Positions 26,295-34,753 of a DNA stretch of 64,000 nt are shown piece after piece. The position numbers were made by a program, and so were the translations under genes. The notes beneath the pieces were generated by a model. It was not told the DNA's origin and did no database searches. It was given only the letters and a program-made list of their open reading frames with translations. The first letter of the stretch is position 1. Every line of letters begins with the position of its first letter. Source of the stretch: Zoogloea sp. (lineage in GTDB: Bacteria; Pseudomonadota; Gammaproteobacteria; Burkholderiales; Rhodocyclaceae); the NCBI GenBank assembly GCA_016703645.1, contig JADJBR010000009.1, forward strand, positions 735,935 to 799,934. The letters run 5' to 3'.

Positions 26295-27217
26295 ATATGC
26301 TCTTTAGCGGTATCGGCTCCATTCTCGGGGTGATTGCAGAGACCGTCAGCACCGTTGTCAGCGCTGTCCGGGAAGGGCTCGAGAGTTTTGTTTCCACCCG
26401 AGGAACAACGCCCTCCCGCGTGGCGAGCGAGGCCGAACGACGTCGTGACCGCTTACGTGAGGTGAACGATGAAATCATGCACTTACGTAACATCAGGATG
26501 GGGTCTGGCTCCATATCCGACCAAGACCGCAAGCGATGGAGTGTGCTGCGTGAGGAGCGAGATGAGCTCATGGCCGGACTTAACCAGGCGAAGGAGGTCA
26601 AGGCTGCCGAGAAGATTCTGCAGTCAGAGGGTGTGATTGAGAAGGTCGAGGTGGACCTGCATACCACCCATGTCCTCCAGTACAACGCCTTTGCTGACAT
26701 CCTTGGCAAGAAGTGTCCGAAGTGCGCCCGCCAAATGAAGCTGCAGTGGCAGCGAGACTTGAGTGTGGTCGGGCCGAAGGAGTTCTTCTGGGGTTGTACA
26801 GGCTGGTATGTCCAAACCCCGAAGGGACATGCGTGCAACCACCGCGAGCCCTTGCAGCGAAGTGACTATGGTTTGATGACCGATTTGTCCGCCCCGGAAT
26901 TTTCAATGACGGCCGATGAGTTTGGCGAAATCCTGACTAACCCCAGCACGACGAACATCATCTCGACGCGCCTTCAGGACTTGCGCTCAGACCTTCAGGC
27001 AAGGAAGGCAGGCATTGAGCTGGCTACGTGCCCGGTACATGGAGAGAACATGGTGCTGCGTCAGAAATCCAACCCCTCTGGACTGTTGGACGCCTATTTC
27101 TTGGCCTGCCCGCACTGGCTACCCAACAATCAGGGGTGTGCCTTCATCGAAAAGTTGAAATCGGGCTCGCAGCTGGCTGCGCTGCTGAAGTCTGAAACAG
27201 GTCAAGGGATTCTCTGA
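26282..27217 (+). CDS. Zinc-ribbon protein of the BREX module
   Basis: 311 residues. There is an N-terminal hydrophobic/amphipathic segment (GFLNMLFSGIGSILGVIAET), then a charged coiled coil at about residues 50-110 (ASEAERRRDRLREVNDEI). Two cysteine clusters follow: CPKCARQ with WGCTGW and HACNHR, then CPVHGENMVLRQ with LACPHWLPNNQGC. These resemble tandem zinc ribbons of topoisomerase type. No catalytic motif is seen. It could bind nucleic acid at or near the membrane with the preceding nuclease-like protein. Confidence 0.7.
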   Translation: MGFLNMLFSGIGSILGVIAETVSTVVSAVREGLESFVSTRGTTPSRVASEAERRRDRLREVNDEIMHLRNIRMGSGSISDQDRKRWSVLREERDELMAGLNQAKEVKAAEKILQSEGVIEKVEVDLHTTHVLQYNAFADILGKKCPKCARQMKLQWQRDLSVVGPKEFFWGCTGWYVQTPKGHACNHREPLQRSDYGLMTDLSAPEFSMTADEFGEILTNPSTTNIISTRLQDLRSDLQARKAGIELATCPVHGENMVLRQKSNPSGLLDAYFLACPHWLPNNQGCAFIEKLKSGSQLAALLKSETGQGIL

Positions 27218-27219
27218 AC

Positions 27220-29562
27220 ATGGTGAAGAAGGTCGAACGTTGCCTAGGCGAGGCGCTTGCCCAGGCAGTCATGGCTGCCGCGAAGGGCAATTCACAAACA
27301 TCGGTACCGGTTGCTGCAGTGCTTTGGCCCGACAGGGATGGCGCATGGACGCCTGGGCTCGTGCAACTGCAACAGCGTCTGCCTGACCTGTTCGTCGTGG
27401 GTGCCTATGACCCCGAGCACCGCACGGGGCCCGCAATCTGGCTCAAGACGGCCATCTCCGGGGCTTTGCCAGAAGTCGCTCCAAAGGGGGTGCCGGTGAT
27501 TTACCTGCCGGGCGTGAGCCGTGCCGAGTTGCGGGCCATAGAGAGTTGCCCACGTGACCTGCAGCCTCTTGCAGAGTTGCAGTACCGCGGAGTGTTCTGG
27601 AGCCAGGCCAACGCCAAGGACTGGACCCTGAGTGCGTTCCTGTCCTCAAAGAACGGCGGGCTTGAGCTGGATGTAGCCCAGGACAAGGCTACACAGGAGG
27701 CGCTGCGGCAGGCCCTCGAGGCCGGTGTCTTGCTTGACCGCCCTGTTGCAGAGCTCCAGGGGCGTCAAATCAATGGGGAGTGGCTCCACAGCCTCTTGGC
27801 TCCGAACCCCACGCGGGACCTGTTGCTCTGGATGAATGACGCCGATAGTGCCCGTGCGCAGTGGGCAGGGGTGCGTTGGGATGTCTTCAGCAAGCGCTGC
27901 AAAGCTGATTTTGGGTTTGACCCTGTGGCCGATGGCCTGCTGGTCGCGGCAGAGCTGCTTGCCAAGGGAAAGGGGAAGTGGGCAGCAGTCTCCGAGCTCT
28001 ACCGAGACTCCTACACGAGCTTTCCCAAGGTCTATGACCTGCTCCTTAAGGTCCAGCCACCTCAATTGGGACTGTTCGACGAACTCGACCAGTTGGCAGG
28101 CTATCCCCAGGCCAACGAAGAGCGGGAAGCGAACTTGCGCTATGCGCTGGCCGCCTGTGATTCGATGGACTCGGCACAGGCTCGTGCAGCCATCCACAAA
28201 GCCGAGCAGGCGCATGGGGGCCGTCGCGGTTGGCTGTGGCGGCGCATGGGGCAATCCCCCCTTGCTGTCGCTCTGGGGCACCTGTCTCGTTTGGTTGAGC
28301 TGAGCACCAAGCTTCCATCTAGCAGCTCACCTGAGCAGCTTGCAGCGAGTTACCAGCAGCACGGCTGGCAAGTGGATGCCGCCGCTCTGGACGTCCTCGC
28401 AGCCGTTCAGGCAAAGGCTGACGTGGATGCCGTATCAGCTGCTCTGCGCTCGGTGTACCGTCCCTGGCTCGATGCAGCCGCTGTACGCCTGCAAGAGGCC
28501 GCAAAATCCGTTGGCGGGCTTCCCCCCTTGAGTCCTTCGTCTTCCGGTGAGACAGAGGACGGGGTGTGCACCGTTTTCGTCGACGGATTGCGCTACGACG
28601 TGGCGGTGCGGTTGAAGGAGCGACTGGCCGAACTCGGTAAGCCGGCGTTGAGCGTCTCTTGGACCAGCATGCCCTCGGTGACGGCATCAGGTAAGCCGTG
28701 GTGCTCCCCGGTGCGAGATTGGGTCGCCGGCACGAAGGAGGACGCCGACTTCCAGCCGAGAGTAGCGGCGGATGGCAAGCCATTGTCGGCCTACAACCTC
28801 CGCAAGCTCCTCGCGGAGACGGGGGTTCAAGTTCTCGACAAACATGAGTCCGGAGACCCCCAGGGGCGCGCCTGGACGGAATCGGGAGACCTGGACCATT
28901 ATGGTCACGAGCACGGCATCAGGCTCGCCAGAGACCTCGACGTCCAGCTGAATCAGGTGATGGAGCGCGTTGAAGAGCTTATCCAGGCTGGCTGGCAGCG
29001 GTTCCGCATCGTGACCGACCATGGCTGGCTTCTGTTGCCTGGTGGGCTACCCAAGACCGAGCTTCCGATGCATCAGGTCGAAACCCGTTGGGGCCGCAGT
29101 GCAATCCTGAAGGAATCTGCCTTTGGCACCTCCCTGACCTTCGGTTGGGACTGGTGCAAAGAGGTGCAGATTGCCTATGCCCCGGGCGTCTCCTGCTTTG
29201 TGGCGGGGACAGAGTACGCCCATGGAGGCCTCAGTCTCCAGGAGTGCCTGGTGCCCGTTATCACTCTGGATGTCGTAGCTTTAGCTTCGCCAACAGCCAA
29301 TGTCACAATCAAGGCTGTAACGTGGCGAGGGCTGCGCTGCGTTGTCGAGGTGGAGCCCTCCATGGCGGGGTTGGCGGCGGATATTCGCACCAAGCCTGCG
29401 TTGGCATCGAGTTCGCTGGCTGCCAGCGTCAAGACGATTCAGGATGGCAAGGCCAGTCTTGCGGTCGCGGACGATGAGAACCTGGGTGTGGCGGCCGTGG
29501 TTGTCGTACTGGGGCCTGATGGGGCTGTGCTTCAGAAGAGCCCGACGACCGTGGGGGGCTGA
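27220..29562 (+). CDS. pglZ: BREX phosphatase-fold protein PglZ (type B-like)
   Basis: 780 residues. The alkaline-phosphatase-superfamily PglZ domain is in the C-terminal half: metal-binding FVDGLRYDVAVRLKERL near residue 451, SWTSMPSVTASGKPWCSP, HYGHEHGIRLARDLD, and FRIVTDHGWLLLPGG near residue 598. The N-terminal 400 residues are an alpha-helical BREX-specific region. A core BREX protein thought to act with PglX and the ATPase; its substrate is unknown. It starts two bases after the zinc-ribbon gene. Confidence 0.94.
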   Translation: MVKKVERCLGEALAQAVMAAAKGNSQTSVPVAAVLWPDRDGAWTPGLVQLQQRLPDLFVVGAYDPEHRTGPAIWLKTAISGALPEVAPKGVPVIYLPGVSRAELRAIESCPRDLQPLAELQYRGVFWSQANAKDWTLSAFLSSKNGGLELDVAQDKATQEALRQALEAGVLLDRPVAELQGRQINGEWLHSLLAPNPTRDLLLWMNDADSARAQWAGVRWDVFSKRCKADFGFDPVADGLLVAAELLAKGKGKWAAVSELYRDSYTSFPKVYDLLLKVQPPQLGLFDELDQLAGYPQANEEREANLRYALAACDSMDSAQARAAIHKAEQAHGGRRGWLWRRMGQSPLAVALGHLSRLVELSTKLPSSSSPEQLAASYQQHGWQVDAAALDVLAAVQAKADVDAVSAALRSVYRPWLDAAAVRLQEAAKSVGGLPPLSPSSSGETEDGVCTVFVDGLRYDVAVRLKERLAELGKPALSVSWTSMPSVTASGKPWCSPVRDWVAGTKEDADFQPRVAADGKPLSAYNLRKLLAETGVQVLDKHESGDPQGRAWTESGDLDHYGHEHGIRLARDLDVQLNQVMERVEELIQAGWQRFRIVTDHGWLLLPGGLPKTELPMHQVETRWGRSAILKESAFGTSLTFGWDWCKEVQIAYAPGVSCFVAGTEYAHGGLSLQECLVPVITLDVVALASPTANVTIKAVTWRGLRCVVEVEPSMAGLAADIRTKPALASSSLAASVKTIQDGKASLAVADDENLGVAAVVVVLGPDGAVLQKSPTTVGG

Positions 29563-29655
29563 TGGCTCTCGGTGCGTCTCCGCAGCTTTGGCCTGCTGGA
29601 ACGCCCAATCAGATAGCAATGAGGGCCGCGCGTGGCCCGTGAAAGGTATTGAACG

Positions 29656-31701
29656 ATGCAACTCGATGACTTGGACAGGAAGGCCACGGAAGCCTTTGAG
29701 GGCTATGTGGTCCGCAAGGACCTGGTGCGGACGTTCAGTCGCCAGTTTCCTGTTCCCACCTACGTCGTGGAGTTCCTGCTTGGCCGCTACTGCGCCACCA
29801 CCGACGAGGCCGAAATCCAGGAGGGCCTGGAAATCGTCCAGCGCCAGCTCTCGTCACGAACGGTGAAGGCGGGGGAGGAGGAGCTTTTCAAGGCGCGCGC
29901 CCGGGAGTCTGGCTCGGTCAAAATCATCGACATCATCACAGCCAGGCTTGACGCCAAGAGCGACTCGTACGTCGCCTCGCTCCCCAGTCTGCGCCTCACG
30001 GATGTCCGGATTGACCCGGACCTCATCAAGGAGCACGAGCGCATCCTGACGGGGGGCTTCTACGCTGAAGTCACCCTGGCCTACGACGCATCGATTGCCC
30101 AGGAAAAGAGCGGTCGCCCCTTCGGTGTGCAGTCCCTGCGTGCTATCCAGCTGTCCAAGCGGGATGTGCTGGCAGACCTGAGCACCGGCCGGAACAAGCT
30201 GACCACGCTCGAATGGAAGGATTTTCTGCTGCGCAGTGTGGGGCTCGAGCCAGAGACGCTCAGTGACCGCGCCAAGGACGCCTTTCTCCTACGAATGGTC
30301 CCCTTTGTCGAGCGCAACTACAACATGGTGGAGCTTGGCCCCCGCGGGACTGGCAAGTCGCACCTCTTTCAGCAAGTGTCGCCCTACGCGCATCTGATTT
30401 CAGGGGGGAAGGCGACGGTGGCCCGCATGTTCGTGAACAACGCGAACGGTCAGCGGGGCCTAGTCTGCCAGTATGACGTGGTGTGCTTCGACGAAGTATC
30501 GGGCGTGTCCTTCGACCAGAAGGATGGCGTGAACATCATGAAGGGCTACATGGAGAGCGGTGAGTTCTCCCGCGGCAAGGAAAGCATCCGTGCCGACGGC
30601 TCCATTGTCCTGGTGGGCAACTTTGATGTGGATGTCGAGCATCAGCAGCGCGTCAGCCACCTGTTCGGCCCGCTGCCCCCCGAGATGAGGGATGACACGG
30701 CCTTCATGGACCGCATCCACTGCTACTTACCTGGCTGGGACGTGCCCAAGCTCAACCCCGGCCTCTTCACCAATCACTTCGGCCTGGTCAGCGACTTCCT
30801 GTCGGAGTGCTTCACCCAGCTCCGCAATCAGAGCAGGGTCTCGGTGTTGCAGGGACGGGTCTTCTGGGGAGGTGCCCTGTCAGGTCGAGACCTGAACGGC
30901 GTGAACAAGACCGTAAGCGGGCTGCTGAAGCTGCTCTACCCCAATGCGGAGACGCCCGTCAGCGACGAGGACCTGGAATGGGCGGTACGTTTGGCCCTCG
31001 AGGTGCGCCGGCGCGTCAAGGAGCAGCAGAAACGCATCGGTGCCGCTGAGTTCCGCAACACGCACTTCAGCTATACCCTGGGGGCCGAAGGGGTCGAGAA
31101 GTTCGTGTCCACCCCTGAGCTGCAGAGCCAGGCGGGTATCGGTGACGAGCCCCTGGAGTGCGGGCAGATTTGGACACTCAGCCCCGGGGGCCAGGATGAG
31201 CATGCCGGGTTGTTCCGGCTGGAAGTGACCGAAGGCCCGGGCAGCGGTGTCCGTGTGCTGAACAACCCGGTCCCGCCGGCGTTCAAGGAGTCAATCCGCT
31301 GCGCCGAGCAAAACCTGTACGCGCGGGCCCCGCAACTGGTGGGCGACCGTGACCCCAGGGCACATGAGTTCTCGGTGCAGCTGCGCGGCTTCGATGCGGC
31401 CAAGAGCGGCGCCAAGACTTCGGTAGCGTGCCTCATCGCGCTGGCCAGTGCACTCCTCAGAAAGTCGGTGCGTGGCGGCCTCATCGTGGTGGGCGAAGTC
31501 ACGCTCGGTGGAACCATCGAGCCGATACACAACGCGGTCACCCTGGCCGAGCAGGCCGTTGAGAAAGGGGCGAAGTCCTTGCTGCTGCCGGTTGCCTGTC
31601 GGCGCCAGCTCTTCGACCTCTCGGATGACATGGCCACGAAGCTCGACATCGAGTTCTACCAGGATGCGCGCGATGCGCTCCTGAAGGCGCTGACAGAGTA
31701 A
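29656..31701 (+). CDS. brxL: Lon-like BREX ATPase/protease-fold protein BrxL
   Basis: 681 residues, the normal size for BrxL. The N-terminal DNA-binding-like region is followed by an AAA+ core with Walker A GPRGTGKSHLFQQ at about residue 227 and Walker B VVCFDEVSGVSF near 275. The C-terminal Lon-like domain contains KSGAKTSVACLIALASALL and VVGEVTLGGTIEPI. BrxL forms DNA-binding hexameric assemblies in type 1 BREX. The start ATG at 29656 lies 93 bases after pglZ in an otherwise empty spacer. Confidence 0.95.
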   Translation: MQLDDLDRKATEAFEGYVVRKDLVRTFSRQFPVPTYVVEFLLGRYCATTDEAEIQEGLEIVQRQLSSRTVKAGEEELFKARARESGSVKIIDIITARLDAKSDSYVASLPSLRLTDVRIDPDLIKEHERILTGGFYAEVTLAYDASIAQEKSGRPFGVQSLRAIQLSKRDVLADLSTGRNKLTTLEWKDFLLRSVGLEPETLSDRAKDAFLLRMVPFVERNYNMVELGPRGTGKSHLFQQVSPYAHLISGGKATVARMFVNNANGQRGLVCQYDVVCFDEVSGVSFDQKDGVNIMKGYMESGEFSRGKESIRADGSIVLVGNFDVDVEHQQRVSHLFGPLPPEMRDDTAFMDRIHCYLPGWDVPKLNPGLFTNHFGLVSDFLSECFTQLRNQSRVSVLQGRVFWGGALSGRDLNGVNKTVSGLLKLLYPNAETPVSDEDLEWAVRLALEVRRRVKEQQKRIGAAEFRNTHFSYTLGAEGVEKFVSTPELQSQAGIGDEPLECGQIWTLSPGGQDEHAGLFRLEVTEGPGSGVRVLNNPVPPAFKESIRCAEQNLYARAPQLVGDRDPRAHEFSVQLRGFDAAKSGAKTSVACLIALASALLRKSVRGGLIVVGEVTLGGTIEPIHNAVTLAEQAVEKGAKSLLLPVACRRQLFDLSDDMATKLDIEFYQDARDALLKALTE

Positions 31702-31713
31702 AAGGCCTACCCG

Positions 31714-32040
31714 ATGACCTACTTTGTCGATGTGTTTTCTGTCGCCACCTACGAGGAGTTCTCTTGCACCGACAAGGCACAGGCGGGGTTTCACCCCAAG
31801 CGTCGCGCTTGGGTCACGAAAATCAAGCCGGGCGACAAGCTGCTGTGCTATCTCAAGGGCGTTTCCTGCTGGATAGGCGTACTCGAAGTCACCGGCCCGA
31901 TGGTCGATAACGGAGGCGAGGACGAGGCAGACGAATTTTCCCTCAAGTTCCCGGTGGAGCCTTTGGTCTGGCTGGGCAAAGGTCAGCTACTACCCATCAA
32001 GCGCGAGGACGTTTGGATGTTGATGCCGGCCGAAAACTGA
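31714..32040 (+). pseudogene. EVE/PUA-like domain protein, 3' end replaced by IS21-type element
   Basis: 108-codon frame starting MTYFVDVFSVATYEEFSC, with KIKPGDKLLCYLKGVSCWIG then VLEVTG, which fits the EVE/PUA-like fold that binds modified bases in DNA or RNA. The last codons (LMPAEN) come from the inserted element, whose left end is at 32018, so the native C-terminus is lost. EVE-type proteins are often linked to restriction and BREX loci as readers of modified bases. It begins 12 bases after brxL. Confidence 0.7.
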
Positions 32041-32122
32041 CCAGCAAAAGGGGTGTATACCGGCCGAAAACTGACCAGGGTGTTTGACCTATCCTGCCTA
32101 ATTTTTAGGCAGAGGAAACGGG

Positions 32123-33612
32123 GTGATCACCATGGAGATGTTGGGCAGGATCAGAAGGATGTTTTACCGGGACGGGTTGTCCCGGTCGGAGATAGCGCGG
32201 CGGACGGGGTTGTCGCGCAACACCATCAAGAAATGGCTTGTGGCGCCGCAAGCGGCGGCGCCCAAGTACCGTCGGCGAGGTCCAACGGGGAAGCTGGCGG
32301 CATTTGAAGCCACGTTGCGGCAAGCCCCTGGAAGTGGACGCTCATCGACCGAAGCGGGACCGGCGCACGGCGCTCGCGCGCCCACGCCGAACTGAAGGCG
32401 GTGGGCTACGGTGGCGGCTACACGGCAGTGACAGACTTCATCCGGCGCTGGCGCCAGGACGCTGGCGCCCACGCCCCGACCCGCGCCTTCGTTCCCCTGA
32501 AATTCGGGTTAGGGGAAGCCTTCCAGTTCGACTGGAGCGAGGAAGGGCTGGTCATCGGCGGGGTGTGGAGGAAGCTCCTGGTGGCCCACCTGAAGCTGTG
32601 CGCGAGCCGGGCCTTCGTCCTAGTGGCCTACCCCAGCCAGGGGCATGAGATGCTGTTCGACGCCCACACCCGGAGCTTTCTGGCCCTGGGCGGGATCCCG
32701 CGGCGGGGCATCTACGACAACATGAAGACCGCTGTGGACAAGGTGAAGAAAGGCAAGGGACGGGTAGTCAATGCCCGCTTCAGCGCCCTGTGCTCCCATT
32801 ACCTGTTCGAGGCCGACTTCTGCAATGTCGCTTCGGGCTGGGAGAAGGGCGTGGTGGAGAAGAACGTCCAGGACAGCCGGCGGCGCATCTGGCAGGAGGC
32901 CGGGAAACACCGCTTCGGCAGCTTCGCCGAACTCAACGCCTGGTTGCTGGGGCGCTGCCGGGTTCTGTGGCAGGAGGTACGCCACCCCGAGTACCGGGAA
33001 CTGACGGTCGCCGAGATGCTGGAGCACGAAGCGCCCCACCTGATGCCCATGGTGACCCCCTTCGACGGCTACGTCGAAGAGGCCGGGCGGGTATCCAGCA
33101 CCTGCCTGGTGAGCATTGCCCGCAACCACTACTCGGTGCCCTGCGAACTGGCGGGGAAGCTGATCAGCAAGCGCCTCTACCCGGAACGGGTGGAAGTCGT
33201 CCATGGCGATACTGTGGTGGCGAGCCACCCCCGGCTCTTCGAGCGGGGCCAGACCCGCTACGACTGGCAGCACTACATCGGGCTCGCGGAAAGGAAACCC
33301 GGCGTACTCCGGAACGGCGCGCCCTTCGGTGACCTGCCGGAAGCCTTGCGGCGCCTGCAGCGGCTCCTCCTTCAACGCGAAGGCGGAGACCGGGTGATGA
33401 GCCAGGTACTCGCTGCCGTCCCCGGGCCGGGCTGGAGGCCGTTGTAGTGGCGGTCGATCTGGTGCTGGAGTCCGGCCTGATCAGTGCCGAGCACATCCTC
33501 AATGTTCTGGGGCGGCTCAACTCGGCGCTGCCCCCGGGACCCGTCGCCACGCTCCTGCAGGTCAAGGAGGCCCCGCTGGCCGACACCGGCCGCTACGACC
33601 GCCTGCGCCGGA
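32123..33612 (+). pseudogene. istA: istA transposase of IS21 copy 1, frameshifted
   Basis: IS21-type transposase with N-terminal HTH (LSRSEIARRTGLSRNTIKKW) and DDE core (FQFDWSEEGLVIGGVWRK and GIYDNMKTAVDK). Compared with copy 2 it has an extra C in the run at 32325-32328, another extra base near 32380 and a missing C near 33420. The frame is therefore broken into 32123-32395, 32401-33447 and a tail. These may be real decay or homopolymer read errors. Confidence 0.85.
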
Positions 33613-33624
33613 AGGAGACCGACC

Positions 33625-34419
33625 ATGCGTGACCTCGGCGCTGAACTGAAATCCTTGCGGCTCTACGGCATGGCGAGCGCCTGGGCCGACCTGGTGGCCC
33701 AGGGAGGCGGGGCGAGCCTGGATGCCTCCCGCTGGCTGGTCGAGCATCTCCTGCAAGCGGAAAGCGATGACCGGGGGCTGCGTTCCATCGCCTACCAGAT
33801 GCGGGCTGCCCGCTTCCCGCTGCACCGGGACCTGGCCGGGTTCGACTTCGAGTCCTCACCGGTGGACCGGCGGCTGATCAGCGAGCTTGCGGACCTCGCC
33901 TTCACCGAGGTGGCCCACAACGTGGTGCTCATCGGTGGTCCCGGTACCGGCAAGACGCACCTGGCCACCGCCCTGGGCGTTTCCGGGATTGCCCGGCACG
34001 CCGGCGGGTGCGCTTCTTCGCTACCGTGGATCTGGTCAATGCCCTGGAGCAGGAGAAGGCGGTCGGCAAGGCGGGGCGGATCGCCCATAGCCTCCCTGAA
34101 CGTCGACCTGGTGGTCCTGGACGAGCTCGGCTACCTGCCCTTCAGCCAGGCGGGCGGGGCCTTGCTCTTCCATCTGCTCTCCAAGCTCTACGAGCACACC
34201 AGCGTCATGATCACCACCAACCTCGCCTTCGGGGAATGGGCCAGCGTCTTCGGCGATGCCAAGATGACCACGGCGCTCCTGGACCGCCTGACCCATCACT
34301 GCCACATCGTCGAGACCGGCAACGAGTCCTACCGTTTCCGGCATAGCAGCGCCACGGCAACCTCCCGCATCAAAGCGCGGGAGCACACCCGGCGGTCCAA
34401 GCCGGCCGAGCCGTTCTGA
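33625..34419 (+). CDS. istB: istB helper ATPase of IS21 copy 1
   Basis: 264 residues of an IstB-type AAA+ protein: [20 protein letters not shown], Walker [17 protein letters not shown] and Walker [16 protein letters not shown]. Between the two the frame is shifted (residues about 125-155 read [20 protein letters not shown], whereas the neighbouring frame gives the expected [20 protein letters not shown]). A missing G near 34001 and an extra C near 34097 compensate. The product is therefore probably non-functional unless these are read errors. Confidence 0.8.
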   Translation: MRDLGAELKSLRLYGMASAWADLVAQGGGASLDASRWLVEHLLQAESDDRGLRSIAYQMRAARFPLHRDLAGFDFESSPVDRRLISELADLAFTEVAHNVVLIGGPGTGKTHLATALGVSGIARHAGGCASSLPWIWSMPWSRRRRSARRGGSPIASLNVDLVVLDELGYLPFSQAGGALLFHLLSKLYEHTSVMITTNLAFGEWASVFGDAKMTTALLDRLTHHCHIVETGNESYRFRHSSATATSRIKAREHTRRSKPAEPF

Positions 34420-34427
34420 GCGCCGCC

Positions 34428-34476
34428 GCGCTGGGAAATCCGTTCCGGGCTACGCCCTCCACGGATTTCCCAGCGC
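34428..34476. repeat. Perfect 16-bp inverted repeat downstream of istB (copy 1)
   Basis: GCGCTGGGAAATCCGT at 34428-34443 pairs with ACGGATTTCCCAGCGC at 34461-34476 around a 17-base loop. IS21 copy 2 has the same hairpin at 50657-50705 with a compensating base-pair change (T-A to G-C). Confidence 0.85.
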
Positions 34477-34753
34477 ACCCCCAGCCTTAGCCGACGAATG
34501 CCGGGCAACCACAACGCTTCAGAAAAGGAGGAAATCTGGGATAGACTTATCCACAGCTGCACCAATGACAAGCGGCTATCAGGCCTGGTCAAATTTCAAC
34601 CGGTACACCTGGTCAAAATTCAGCCGGTACGGACAAGATACACCTGCCTTAGCCACAATTCCTCCCAAGATCGCCCCAGCCGCGGGCTGTGTGCTGCCAA
34701 CGTAGTCGGCGCAGCAATTGTCGCCCCTTGCACGTGCCACCCTCACCCATATT

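Larger units (their letters stand above)
32018..34635 (+). mobile_element. IS21-family element, copy 1 (2618 bases)
   Basis: The ends were set by comparison with copy 2 at 45109-50865: both start TGTTGATGCCGGCCGAAAAC and end CAGCCGGTACGGACA. The right end read inward (TGTCCGTACCGGCTGAATTT) matches the left as an imperfect inverted repeat, and both ends carry additional copies of a CCGG-x-GAAA-x-TGACCAG-like repeat, as in IS21. It encodes istA and istB. No target duplication is visible around this copy. It separates the BREX operon from the Shango-type genes and has cut the EVE-like gene. Confidence 0.9.
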
